A stretch of DNA of 64,000 nt from Alnus glutinosa (lineage: Eukaryota; Streptophyta; Magnoliopsida; Fagales; Betulaceae): positions 18,376,501 through 18,440,500 of the forward strand of contig NC_084896.1 of the NCBI RefSeq assembly GCF_958979055.1, read 5' to 3'. The notes beneath the pieces were generated by a model. It did not search any database. It saw only the letters and a list, made by a program, of their open reading frames with translations, and was not told where the DNA came from. Numbering within the stretch: the first letter of the stretch is position 1; each line of letters starts with the position of its first letter. This document shows, one piece after another, positions 31,651 through 44,317 of the stretch. The translations under genes and the position numbers were made by a program.

Positions 31651-34222
31651 AAAAAAATAATGCAAAATTAGTCTCAATGGATATAGTGAGTTTGACATTG
31701 CGATTTCGTAGACAAAATGTGTGAGTTTAAACCAAATTACAGAAATGTGTGATTTTAAAAATTGTGATTTGAAAACGTAAAAAATTTGCTTTTTCAAATT
31801 ATAGAAAATGATGTGATTTTTTTGAAAATGCACAATTTTAAATACTAAGAATGATATTTTAAAGGTCAAACTATGATTTTGTCAAATGCTTAACTATGTT
31901 CTTAAAAATCACGTTTTCAAATCGCACATTTTAAATTACGAACCCAAACAGGCCCTTACACTAATTTGCAATAAGCTCTTTGTAGTATAAAAATGTTCTA
32001 AGAATTCCTCTAGTATACAAAAATAACAAATAAGTCTCAACTAATTTAATATTTTCTTAGTAATGCCAATTTTTTTTTTTTTTTTTTTTTTTATTTCATA
32101 ACTATTGGATCGAGCCTTTGATCATCTCATATGGAAGTTAATTGATATTTTGCGAAGAAAGGTAAAAATTTTTATGATATTCTATAACTTGTAGCTAAGG
32201 CAAAGATTATAGCTTGTAGCTTAGGAATTATTAGACTTATAGCTTAATTTTATATCATAGCTTGTAGCCTGCATGGCCTGTGTACTTGGTAGTATGATTA
32301 GGCTTGTAGCTAGCCTTGTACAGTGCTTTATGGACCATGTGTTTAAAGATGGTGATGTTGAAGATGAAGCTAGGTCCATGTAAAAGCTAGACAATTTTAA
32401 AAGCTCTATTAGCTAATCTCAACTCTCTTTTATGTTTTAGATTGGTTTCTTGAATTGTTCTTGGCATATTTATGGTACATTTGGATGTTGAATTTTTAAA
32501 ATCAGAATTGAATTTTTATTGTCTTTGCGAATTTTGAGGTAAGAAAATGTGTTTGGGTGATAAATATAATTTTTTTTTTTTTTTGAAATTGTGTTTGAGT
32601 TTTGGATTTTTGAGATTAAAAAGTAGTATTTTTTAATAGTAGAAAATGATTAGAAATGATTGGAGGGATGAAAAGTTGTGTATAATGGTTGGTGTTATAA
32701 AAAGTAGTGTGTAATAATAATTATTTATTATAAAAAATATTATTTAATTTAAATAATTATTATTTGGGTGGGACCCAAGCGTTTTTTTGTTCTTTTGAAA
32801 ACCGGCTTTATACGTGGAGTGAGACCCACGCGTAAAGCCGTTTTTCTCTTGAATTCTGCTTGAATTCGGGTATTTTTTCAGGTTGAAAGCGAGTTGAGCC
32901 TGGGTGGCCGAGTTTTAAAAAAAAACCTAGAAAGAATCTCGGTTCCCATTCAGATCATAAAGATCTTTGGCTTCCTGTTACGAAAATTGGTAAATCATAA
33001 ATTTTCCAAAGGTATGTTATTGAAATTTTATTTTAATTATAAGAAATATATAATTGTAATTATTTGAGATTATGAAGAATAATGACTCTATTGAGTCCTA
33101 ATCAAATTATAAGCGACCTCAAGCCAAATTATATTTAGCCCATCTATTAGTAGGTCACTGCTTAAAAAAAAAAAAGAAACTTTCTAATTACCATCCTAAT
33201 GACAGAGATCGAGTTTGAAGACCATAACTACGAAAATGACTTTATCAACCATTTAATCATAATTTTTTTTAAAGACAATTTGGAATAATATTGCACATTT
33301 TGTTAAATTGTTTATTTATTTAGTTAATTATATTCCTCTTTTTTTTTTTAATCAATTTTTGCTCAACCTTATCTTTTAATCTTGTCACATGTGAATCAAA
33401 ATTCTGAATCCACTCCTGTTGTTGCCACATTTTTTCCGTGATGAATTAACTTCGAGTGCTTTGGAGTTTGAACAAATGTAACAAACATTAAAGAGGAGGT
33501 TTTTGTTTTTGTCTTTTTTTTTTTTTTTTTAAAAAAAAAAAAATTTTTTATACATAAATAATTAAGAGAAAATCTATCATAAATTCTTGAGTAAAAGAGC
33601 AATTTGAAATCACTCCCCTACTTTTTAAAATTCTATTTTTGCTATTTAAGTTTTTCACAAATTTGAAATCAATCATTCCGCAATTTTTTCATCTATTTTC
33701 GCAACTTTCATTAGTTCCATGTCAACCTTTTCACCACATTAACTTAAAATATTATTTTTTATTATATTATTAAAAAACTTAAATTTTTATTTTTATTTTT
33801 TTTAAAAAAAATAAAAATAAAAATGAGGGTGGCTGCCAAACCAAAAGATTGAAAATTCTGACAGAAATCATATTGCGCAAATTAATACAGGAAAAAATTT
33901 TATTAGTAGGCCACAAAATTTAAAAATAATACTAAACAAAAGTTTTTTTTTTTTTTTGACATCTAAATAAAAGATTTGAAAGCTTCATTATTTATGATTT
34001 TTGGGTCGTTATCATGCTTTATAAACATTTGGTGTCATTTAAAGCATGAAACAAAGAAATTAATAAGAGTAGACTAAGCAGCATACATGATCAGTTAGCC
34101 CAATTGATCAAAGTCTCTTCTCTTTTCTTTTTTATTTATTATTATTTTTAACTACGCTGAATCTCACTTAAATTAGTCTAACAATAAGACTAACAAAAGA
34201 GAGAATAATAAATTAATCTATC

Positions 34223-34386
34223 GAGTAATGTTATACATCACCCATTATCTCATTTTCATCTTTTAAAATTTATGTGACGTGGTCTCCCATACCATTTGAT
34301 CTTTCAGGAAATGAGAGATAATGCGAGTGATATATGGCATTACTATTTCATGCATGGAGATAATAAAGTGATGTATAGCATTACTC
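34223..34386. mobile_element. MITE, GAGTAATGTTATACATCAC family (duplication copy B)
   Basis: Perfect GAGTAAT/ATTACTC ends, flanked by TAATCTATC and TAATCCATC. Duplicate of 28694-28855. Confidence 0.85.
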
Positions 34387-35059
34387 TAATCCATCATATA
34401 GCAAGAAATAAAAAATGTTATACATCACCCCGTTGTCCCCAAAACTTATTGGTGATGGGTTTTTAGGTGGGGGAACGAGGAATACTATACATCACATCCC
34501 ATCACCCCCATCCCTCAAAGTCCAGGTGACCTGGATCCCATTTTGTGTATGTAGATTAGTTTCTTGGTTAGGGACCATGCCATATAGGCTTTAGGGGATA
34601 GAGTGTGTTAGAATATTAGTTAAAAATAATTACATTTACCTATTTCTATAAGCTAATTAACTTTAATAGTGTTATGTATAGCATTACTCATCATATAACT
34701 CACAAATCTAATAAATTTTCAATGGACCAAAAAAAAATGAAAAGAAAAGTGGTTCAATTAACCACAATGAAGCTGACGTGGTAGCATGAGTACATGACAT
34801 AACTTACCCCTAAAAATATTTAATAGAACCTACTACTTTTCACATTTATTTTATTTTGATTGATGTGCCGATTTTGTTTGTTTTTGTTTTTCTTTTAAAA
34901 GTAACTAATATTAAAAGTTCTTGAAATATGTTCAATATAAAATAGATGCAATAAATAAATATAAAGAATAACATTACTATCAAAACCTCAAGAATCTCTA
35001 GAATAAATTTTTATATCACAAGATGTGATTTGAAAAAAGTCGAAATCACAGAAACTGAT

Positions 35060-35655
35060 GCTCCGTTTGTTTGGGCGTAAAATATTGTATGTATTTTTCG
35101 GTGTTTGGTGCAACCGAAAATGATAGTCAACGGAAATCATTTTTAGTTTGACCGTAAAAGCCTATTTAATTTTTAGAAAACAATTTACGATTTGAAAAAC
35201 TGTAAATCATTTTCTAGATGTAAACTCTTCATTTTTGCACATACATTTATGGGAATCCGTCACCATCGAGCATTGGAGTTTGTAGGTAGTCAGAATCTAT
35301 AGTCAAAGGTCCCCGAATTTTTGTATTTGATTGCTGAAATCTGGCGGCATTTGCTAGATTCGGGTAACCATTGCCAGAATCCGACAACTTAGATTTTGAT
35401 AAAACAGGCCAAAATTTGTCCGGTGTCAGAATCTGGTAATTTGCGTCAAAATTCGACGACGTCCGGCCATCGCCGACAAATTTCAGCAGACATGATTCTG
35501 CCTAAATTGGCTGGAATTTAGCTATTTGTACTAAATTTCAGCCACCCTCAACGGAATCCGATTAATCCAAATTTTGGCAAAACTAGTTAGAATCTTATCG
35601 GCTAATGACAAACTTTTGTCATCGGTGAAAAATTTTATATTGAAACAAAGGGAGA
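35060..35655. mobile_element. TIR element with ends CTCCGTTTGTTT, containing CCGGAATC repeat
   Basis: The left end CTCCGTTTGTTTGGGCGTAA is mirrored by AAACAAAGGGAG at the right. The interior from 35228 is the diverged GGAATC/GCCGG repeat also seen at 17601-18060. The same GTAAAATATTTT start is seen at about 22600. The right junction of the 5.5-kb duplication lies inside the left part of this element. No target duplication was identified. Confidence 0.5.
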
Positions 35656-37131
35656 ATGACATGGTACTTATTCCCCTAATCCCCTTGATGATGACAGTCT
35701 CATCACATCCCGTATCAACCATAACAAGAAGCTCAACGTTGGCCGTATCTGAAGACACGATTTTGGAGCTAGTCAGAAGTCGCAAATCACTGAATGTCTG
35801 AATCAGAGATACCACTCTGGACTCGCGTGAAAATTTTAATATTTTTATTTTTTTAAGTTTTATTAATTTTAAATTTTAAATTAATTTTTAACCCTTTTTT
35901 ATTTTTTATTTTTTATATTGTACCACTTGTCAACCCTCTATCCATGAGAATTGACACGTAACAGTCTGTTAAAATTTGGGCTGAAAAATAGACAGAAATA
36001 CCAAGTCAATATTATTTCAAAATCCAAGTATCATCTGTGAAGCGAAATGAAATTGAAGTATAAAAAAATAAAGTTTTTAAACTATAGGTACCGAATTCGT
36101 CTTTAACTTTTTTTTTTTTTTTTTTTTTTATCTGAAGTTTTATTTTGAACCGTAAATGATACTTCACTTATGATTAAAAGCGGATATGATACTTCTATTT
36201 AAAGTTGATGGAAGCCCACGTTAAAACCTTTAAAGAAATGACATGTGTTCTATGCGTAAACGATATACCATTTGCAATACAAAATGAAATATAAGTAAAA
36301 AAAAAATAATAAAGTTGTTAGATCACGCCATGTAAAAAGTATTTAACCTTTTTCTTGCGGATAGGATACTTCCATTTAAAAATTAATGAAAGCTAATGTC
36401 AAGACCTTTAAAGAAATGACATGTGTTTTATGTGTAAGCAATATATCATTTACGATACAAAATGAAACATAAGTAAGAAAAAAAATAAAATTGTTAAATC
36501 ATGTCGGGTAAAAAAAAATTAACCTTTATTTTTATTATTATTATTTAAAATAAATAAATAGTGAATGTTTGGTGCTTTATGGTTTATTGGTTTTCTTCTT
36601 TTGCAGCAAACGAATTTTTGGCTCCTTTTTTCTATTTTCTTCTTTCGAGGGTTCAGGCTGTCATTGACTCTTTTTCTGAGTTATCTTTAATTTCTCTTTC
36701 TCTTTTTCTTTTGGGAGCGATTCATGCATTTTTAGTGCATAACAATGACACTATCTCAAGACACATTGGGGTATGACTCATACATTGAGTTCCACCCTAA
36801 TATATCATAAGGTAGTGCACTTATTATGCATTAGAAGTATTTTGATCATTTTCCTTTTTTTTCTTTTCTCATTGTTTGTTGAATACAAGTTGTGGAGTTA
36901 GGATCTTGCATTTCATTTGTCTTTGTAATTAATCTAGCTACTAAATATTAATACTTTACTCAATTTATTAAACTATTGAAACGTTGTAATTTTCTTTTTT
37001 ACATTCATAATACGCTTCTAAGGATTTTATTATTATTATTATTATATATATATTTGTGTAATTATCAATCTGCAAACCAAATTGATACATCATATTGATT
37101 GACCATTGTTTGTTTGCTTTCATGTCACATA

Positions 37132-37171
<40 letters not shown>

Positions 37172-37749
37172 GTAAAAAAAATTTTCATGTTAATTTTTTA
37201 AGCTCAATTTCTTATCTAAGCATTCTTGTAATTTAGAGATTATAGTTATTACTTGATTTTTGGAATCTAAAAGAGAACGAAATGTTCCATTTTTGCTAAC
37301 ATTAAATTAATACTTGTTTTGTTGTTATATAGCAATTTAATCTTCAATCTTCAATCTTAATATATTTTATTATTCATGTTTTTGTCTTTCTATTATAAAA
37401 TTTGTCTTGAGGGGTTCCTCGTTATTATATATATGTTTTGGCTCTTACTAATAAGACTTTCTCGCTCCTTCCTTAAGAACATTGTTAATTAGATAGTAGT
37501 TTGAGAGAGTATGTGAACTTTTCCCATAAATTTTAAATGAAGTGATACTATATAAATCTTTACTTAAGGAAAAATGTAAAATTAGTCCTTTTGGGAATAA
37601 GCTTAATGTAGTATGCACAAATAGCAAATAGGTCCATGCATCTAACTTTCATCTAATTTTTTTTACAAAAAACGTCAAGTGTTACATTAGCACCTATCAT
37701 ATCACAAGACGTGTGTTATTTGATTGTTTCTAAAAAAAAAAAAAAAAAA
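35656..37749. other. Spacer with decayed foldback sequence
   Basis: 35940-36110 resembles one arm of the element at 59029-59948 (GTATCATCTGTGA, ATAAAGTT). 36181-36356 and 36359-36530 are a tandem pair of about 175 bp, each starting GCGGATA(T/G)GATACTTC and ending in TTTAACCTTT. T-tract at about 37134-37170. No gene is supported. Confidence 0.5.
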
Positions 37750-38266
37750 GGAAAATGTACGCGTACTTTCTTCAAATTCAAACTACCACTCTATTGTCAA
37801 TGTGCCTCTTAAACTACTAATTATGTCAATGTCCGCTCTTAAACTACCAAAAAATATCAATATCCCCCCCTTAAAGCCAACCAAAAAACAAAAATAACCT
37901 TAAAAAAGTTTCAATAAGACATATATATCCTTATAAATTAGAAAAAAAAAAAAAAAAAACAATTTTTTTTGAAAGATTGATTTTTTTTTTTTAAAAAATA
38001 AAATAATAAAAACAAGAAAAATGAAAATTCAAGGGGTGACACAAACTGAAATTATATAAAACAAAAGCTAAAAAATAATTTTTCGTTTTATTTTTTAAAA
38101 AAATTATTTAATTTTTTTGGTTTTGTTCTTAAGAATTTTTATAATTTTATGAAGGGTATTTTTGTTATTGTGGGACACATTGACATTGTTTGATAGTTTA
38201 GAGATATATTGACACAATTGGTAATTTGGAGAGCACATTATTTAAGAAAATATGTGTACCTTTCTT
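37750..38266. mobile_element. Foldback element, GTACACAT family, diverged copy
   Basis: The left end GGAAAATGTACGCGTAC is mirrored by TATGTGTACCTTTCTT. Inverted arms share CTACCACTCTATTGTCAATG and CAATATCCCC-type words. It is bordered by A-runs on both sides, so the target duplication cannot be judged. A lone arm of the same family lies at about 37473-37525. Confidence 0.7.
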
Positions 38267-38731
38267 AAAAAAAAAAAAAAAATTATACGAAAGTTAGGTG
38301 GAAATACTTATTTATTATTTTTTGCATATCACCAAAAAAAGGAAAAAAAGAACTTTCGGCATTTTTTTATACCATATATGTAGCATAGTACATATCTGCG
38401 TAACCACTTGGATTAATTTTATATTTTATAGATAATAATCTAAGATTTTGTTCGATCGATTTTGGACCGTGGAATTAAATATATCCAGGTTTAGCTGGGC
38501 AGGTATGGAAAGCCACAAAAGTCCAAGGTTGCCGCCATCAGCCGCCATCAAATACATCATAGTCAAACAATAAAGCTGAAATGATCAAAACAATGGCTAA
38601 ATTAATCTCCATTATCCTCAAAATTCAATGTTCACCCACTGACAAAAGAAGTGGTCTTCCATCAGCCTCTTCCCCCAACAACCTACCTTTCTTGTCTCTC
38701 TGTTCATCCTTCCTCTCTCTCTCTCTCTCTG

Positions 38732-38802
38732 ATGGTTTGGCTTTGATGCTTTCTCTGTTTGAACAATCAAATCGCTTTGTACGATATGGGTTTGCTTCAT
38801 AG
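38732..38802 (+). promoter_or_regulatory. Two upstream ORFs before the RING gene, the second overlapping its start
   Basis: uORF1 (38732-38746) encodes four residues and its TGA overlaps the ATG of uORF2 in the word TGATG. uORF2 (38746-38802) encodes 18 residues and ends 16 bases downstream of the main ATG at 38786, in a different frame. They follow a (CT)n run at about 38712-38731. They matter only if transcription starts upstream of 38732, which the sequence does not prove. Confidence 0.55.
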
Positions 38803-39907
38803 AAAGCTGATAGTAGATGGATTCAATTTAAACGTCTCACAGACACAGTTCTGTCGATCAACATGTGCTTCCCTCGTTTGTCCAGAACCAGAACTCTGTT
38901 TTAGTTTCTGCCCTGAAATCTGCAATTCTTCTCCACCAAGTATTCCCTCCACGTTGGATGAACGGTCAGAGAAACACCACAAGATCTCGCCCTTCTTGAT
39001 CGCCACACTTGCAGTCGTCGCGGCCGGTTTTCTGGTTGTTTGCTGCTACGCCATCTACACAAGGTACTATTTACGCAGGCGGAACTCAAGCCGGAGGCCG
39101 CCACAGCGACAAACAGAGGCGTCCCAGGAAGAGTTCTCTGATGAAGATGATGGACCTGTGGTGGACCACCCGATCTGGTACATCCGCACCGTCGGTCTTC
39201 AACCGTCGGTTATCAGTTCCATCACGGTGTACAAGTACAAAAGAGGTGAAGGTATTGTTGATGGAGCAGAGTGCTCTGTTTGCTTGAGCGAGTTTCAGGA
39301 AGATGAGACGCTTAGACTTTTGCCCAAGTGTAGCCACGCTTTTCATGTTCCCTGTATTGATATGTGGCTTAGATCACATACCAACTGCCCCATGTGCCGT
39401 GCGCCGATCGTTAAAAGCACAGTCAAGTCGCCGGAGCCGGAGCCTAATATCGATAATTCCGGTCAAGGCGAAGAAGCCCAGGAGGTTGGAAATTCAGAGA
39501 GTAGTGGCGGATCCGGTAGAGAAACAGTTGAAGAAGTTCGTGAGTTAAGGATTGGGATAGAGGAGGAAGGCGAATCATCCGTAAAGAATTCAAATGAACA
39601 AGAAACCGACATACAGCCGATGAGAAGATCAGTTTCGATGGATTCCTTGTCAGCTTCAAAGATCAGCCGTGCTGTTGCAAATATTCTTCCTGTGAAGTCC
39701 GACGGGAATTATTCAGATGCCCAATTGGTAAAAGTGATCGAATACAATACGAGAATCGGTCCAAAGCAGAGAGTCGAAGGGAATCAGAACTCGACGAGAT
39801 CATCGGGTAGTTCTTCGAAAGGGAGATCCCTGCCAAATGGGCCTCTCCCTCTTTCCATGAAGAGATCGTTTTCCGGGAGCTGTGGCACGGTTTTCCGAAG
39901 CTTTTGA
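38786..39907 (+). CDS. ATL-type RING-H2 E3 ubiquitin ligase
   Basis: Intronless, 373 residues. Residues 23-46 are Cys-rich ([16 protein letters not shown]), residues 68-92 form a transmembrane helix ([20 protein letters not shown]) followed by a basic RRR stretch. GLQPSVI at 137-143 is the GLD-like motif of the ATL family. The RING-H2 finger spans 163-204 with C163, C166, C182, H184, H187, C190, C201 and C204, plus the Trp three residues after C190 that is typical of ATLs. ATLs are membrane-anchored ligases that pass ubiquitin from an E2 to target proteins, often in defence or stress signalling. The long C-terminal tail is acidic then Ser-rich and ends in a basic patch ([20 protein letters not shown]) seen in ATL51/52/54-like members. 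The start at 38786 gives MGLLHRKL, a plausible ATL N-terminus. The particular member is not assigned. Confidence 0.93.
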   Translation: MGLLHRKLIVDGFNLNVSQTQFCRSTCASLVCPEPELCFSFCPEICNSSPPSIPSTLDERSEKHHKISPFLIATLAVVAAGFLVVCCYAIYTRYYLRRRNSSRRPPQRQTEASQEEFSDEDDGPVVDHPIWYIRTVGLQPSVISSITVYKYKRGEGIVDGAECSVCLSEFQEDETLRLLPKCSHAFHVPCIDMWLRSHTNCPMCRAPIVKSTVKSPEPEPNIDNSGQGEEAQEVGNSESSGGSGRETVEEVRELRIGIEEEGESSVKNSNEQETDIQPMRRSVSMDSLSASKISRAVANILPVKSDGNYSDAQLVKVIEYNTRIGPKQRVEGNQNSTRSSGSSSKGRSLPNGPLPLSMKRSFSGSCGTVFRSF

Positions 39908-42551
39908 AAATTTTCATGGTGTCAGGTGAGTGAGTCGCCTGAAAAACTGTTTGTCTCAAAAACCTCTCAACAAGCTGAGGGTTTTTACAGAATTTTACTT
40001 TCATACATCAATAATGTAACAAAGTTTATATAATCATAATGTGTAAATTGAGATTGATCCAAAATGGGATCCCTTTTTATATAATCATTATGTATTGTAA
40101 CAGTTCATATATATATATGAAACTGCTTCAATCTGTGGTGGAAGAAGAAGACCTGCAATTACTGCTAATGCACAGTAATTGATTCCAATTAAAGAACAGA
40201 AAGGCTTGAATCCCTATCACTTTTTTTTTTTTTTAATGAGATTGTGACACATTTTTCAAAATAATAGATCTAATGAGATTGTGATACATCAGGTTGGAAC
40301 CAAATTCTAAAAAAAAGTGTTTGGATGGCTAGCATTCCTCAATAAGAAAAAGCTTAAGGCACAATGAGAACCGAAACTGTAGCGACTCAGGAAAACGCTA
40401 GTTATATTTCTGTCATTTCAAAAAGATTAGCGAATTTGCAATTTTTTTAAAACTACTTAAAAAGTTTGGTCTCAACGAGTAAATGAATTAATGTAAGACT
40501 TCACACACGTTAGTGTTTTTATAAACCGTGCATTCTATATGAGCTACTCATCTTTTTAATATAGAATTATGGTGTCACAATCTCGCCTTAGATCCCTGAC
40601 ATCCATATCAAAGCTACATCATTCAGTGCTTTAGTACCAAATGGCATTACGAAATTTTGCTGATACTATTTGTAATGACTCGAAAACAATGCTTGCCCAG
40701 TCTCTGTTATAACTCTAAAAGAATATGTGGACGTGACAGCAACACCTAGAGATCTAACAATCAGGACAATGGTAAAGAAAAAACAAAGTGCAATAAGAGG
40801 AAAGAGCCAAAAAAAGTCACCATCCTGTTGAATATCACATGCTATCTCCCAATTGCCCAATATGTATTGAAACCAAGGACAAAGATGGGAACATGCAAGT
40901 AGACTGCAAGCTCTGAGATAACATCAACATAGATATATCCTCGCCTGCAATACCCCAATTCAATTTAGTAGCCTCACCCAACCACTTCCATTAGGTAGGA
41001 TTTTGCAGAAGGCATACAACTTTTAAACCTTTGCTGATACTCCTCCAATATAATTATTATAACTTATAATTCCTTATTTTGACAAATTTTGTGCGGAAGG
41101 AGAGATCATAATTACGGTAAAAAAGATAAGCTAATTACACATAAATAACACTAAGATTTAAGTAATTCTCTTAATATGAGGTACGTCTACTAGCGGCGGC
41201 GATCACGAAGAAATTCACTATCAAAGATGAAGTAAAAGATTGTAGACAGATAATCACTCAGAACTCAAAGTCCAAAATACCCAAATCTCACCCTCACACA
41301 ATTCTCTAATCATAACACGTAAACGAAAACATGATAACAGAAAAGAGATTGCAACTCACACCAACAAATTTTACGTGTGCAGTTCAAAGTCTAAGTCTCC
41401 GTATGATAACAAGCTCCCCCGCTTGCCTTCGTGTTAGCCAATCTTCTTCGAGTGCCTTTCTTTACCGCCCTACCAATAGGCTTCTTTTGTAGTTGAAGGG
41501 GTATGATGTGGTTTGAACAAAACAAAATCAAAACATCAAGAAAAGGAAAGCTGAAACTTTGTACAAATCCTATTATATAATCAAAGTAAAATCTAAGCAA
41601 GCTACCTCTATAATCTCCTTGCTCTTACAAAATGAGAATGAAAAACTATTTATGTGAGGTCGAAGAAAACACACAAAAACATCTTCAGATTTGTGCAAAT
41701 TGCGACAGCACGTCAAGATGGGAGAATTGGCATCAAGACGCCGGCTAAGGTTTCATCCCTAACTGTCTGACATTTGACAACTTTTGGCAGGTGACATCAA
41801 GACGGCCTTCTAATGAGCTTCTGATGTGGCAAGGTAGAAACTCTTTGTGGCTTCCTAACGTAGCGAGAAGCGATAAACATTAAAGAAAAATTGTGTTCGG
41901 TTTTTGTCATTTCAAAAAGACGGCCTTCTAATGATATTTTTGTCATTTTAAAAAGACTAGTTAATTTGTTGTTTTCGTAGAATTACTTATAAAGTCCGGT
42001 CTCAACGAGTAAATAAAACAATGTAAGACTTAACACAAATTAGCGTTTTTATAAACCGCGCATTTTATTCGAGCTACTTATCTTCTTAATAAAGAATTAG
42101 GGTGTTACAATCTCGCCCTTAGTTCCTTGACATCCATATCAGAGCTACATCATTCAGTGTTCCAATACCGCATGGTATGATTTGGTTTGAACAAAACAAA
42201 ATCAAAACATCAAGAGAAGGAAAGCCGAAATTTTGTACAAATCCTATTGTAGAATCAAAGTAAAATTGAAGCACTGGCTGTGGAATTAATATTTTTTTTT
42301 TATTATGTTTTATTATATTTAAAATTACAAATAATTAATTTTTTTAAATTTTTTTTTATTTAGATGGTTTAAAAAATTTAAAATAAAATTAAATAAAATT
42401 TAAATTTAAAAAAATTATCCAAATATAATAAAAATAAAATGCAATCCAAACATACGCTTAAGCAAATGATTGATGTTATATCCCATTATCCCTCTCACTC
42501 TCCTTCACCTGTGGCTTCAACAACTCCGCTTGTTAGTCAAACCGATCGAAG
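39908..42551. other. Spacer with two diverged direct repeats
   Basis: 40405-40645 and 41925-42175 are direct repeats sharing GGTCTCAACGAGTAAAT, TTTTTATAAACCG, GAGCTACT, GTGT(C/T)ACAATCTCGCC and GACATCCATATC in order. Sequence after the second repeat (42176-42265) also repeats 41503-41590 (TTTGAACAAAACAAAATC). They could be LTRs or pieces of a small non-autonomous LTR element, but no primer site or polypurine tract was found. No gene is supported. Confidence 0.5.
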
Positions 42552-42875
42552 ATGATAAGCATCAAAGCACTGGCTGAATCGCCTGGTCTCACCTCCATCC
42601 CTCCGGCGTACGCCTTCACCCACAACCCCAACGATCAACCAGTTTCAGACGACCCAGAAGACTCAATCCCCATTGTTGACTTCTCTCTCCTCACCTCCGG
42701 CACTCCCGATCAACGATCCAGAACTATCCATCACCTTGGCAAAGCATGCCAGGACTGGGGCTTTTTCATGGTAATTAAACGCGCGCATGCATATATTATT
42801 CATCGCATATTAATATATAGTACTGTTTAATTACATAGCACATCGATCATGCATGTGTATTAATAAGGCTGATAA

Positions 42876-42971
<96 letters not shown>

Positions 42972-44271
42972 TTGATCAGGTGATAAATCACGGGGTGCCG
43001 GAGAGCCTGACGAAGGCGATGACTGAAGCGTGTGGAGAGTTTTTCAATCTGACGGAGGAGGAGAAGCGGGAGTTTGGAGGGAAGCACGTGTTGGACTCAA
43101 TCAGGTGTGGCACCAGCTTCAATGCTTCCGTTGATGAGGTGTTGTTTTGGAGGGATTTTCTCAAGGTTTTTGTACATCCCCAATTTCATTCACCCACCAA
43201 ACCTGCTGCCTTCAGGTATATACTGCTTCTTTTCTCCTACAGTTAATTTCAGGAATATTTTAGAACCTTCAAGAATCTTTGGGTAGTTTGTTAGTTAATA
43301 AATAAAAATTAATTTATCTAATTCACTTAAAATCTTAACAATAATCAAGGGATAATTACTATAGATTTATGAAATAGGAGAAGAAGATAAATAATTATAA
43401 TATTTATTTTTTTTATAAGAAATAAATAAATTAATTGAGTTGCTTGTGAAAAGTTTGAATTTCTTTAAAAAAATAAATGAATCGAGTTTGAACATATTAC
43501 TTAGCTTGACTCGTGATATTCAACTCGAGTATAATCTTATTTGTTACATGCATGTACTATAGAGATGTGTATCGGAGGTGGTGGATTCCAACCTTTGCTA
43601 AGGTCGGAAGAGTCGAAAAACCACCTATTCTTCGGACGGAGTCAATGGAGTTGGGCAAAAGCATCTAATCATGATGAGCCCTATATATATTGATGGAGAA
43701 TATTGTCTTCATCTCAATTCTCAACGTAATTAGCATTGTAATCTAATTATAAATGTCATTAATTTGGTAAAATTTGAATAATTAAACCAATTCTAGCTTT
43801 TGTTCTTGAATATATTGGTTACAACAGAGAGATTTCGTTGGAGTACAGCAAAAGAACGAGAGAATTGGCGAGGGAGTTGCTGAAAGGAATATCAACGAGC
43901 TTGGGATTGGGAGAGTGCTACATAGAAAAGGCATTGAATCTGGAATCGGGTTTGCAAATCGTGGCTGCAAACTTGTATCCGCCTTGTCCGGAGCCGGAGC
44001 TAGCAATGGGCATGCCTCCGCATTCCGATCACGGCCTGCTGACCCTCCTCGTACAAAATGGGATCTCCGGCCTTCAGGTGCAGCATCAAAGCAAGTGGGT
44101 CAATGTCAATTCCATTCCCAACGCATTCGTCGTTAACGTTGGCGATCACATGGAGGTACGTGCATCCCAAATTTTTTATTTCCTCATAAAAAAAAAAAAA
44201 AAAATCATTTTTTCTATTCCATTTCTTTTTTCTTTTGTTGCAATTGTTTTCAACCCCCACCCCACACCCCA

Positions 44272-44317
<46 letters not shown>

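Larger units (their letters stand above)
24056..35131. repeat. Tandem direct duplication of ~5.5 kb
   Basis: Copy A is 24056-29620 (5565 bp) and copy B 29621-35127 (5507 bp). Both start CAACAAACATT(G/A)GGTTCAG, and copy A and B end in the same GTGCAACCGAAAAT(A/G)ATAGT phrase. A four-base CAAC occurs at all three junctions (24056, 29621, 35128). The copies differ by scattered substitutions and by lengths of A/T tracts and a TTATTA run near 28570-28620, so the event is recent. No recognisable gene lies in the unit. Long open frames duplicated in both copies (for example minus-strand frames of 123 codons ending at 25932 and 31498) run through known repeats and are not proteins. Confidence 0.93.

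Noticed and set aside
40405..42175. Intact LTR retrotransposon between direct repeats
   Set aside because: No primer binding site, polypurine tract, target duplication or gag-pol sequence is visible, so only the repeats are reported.
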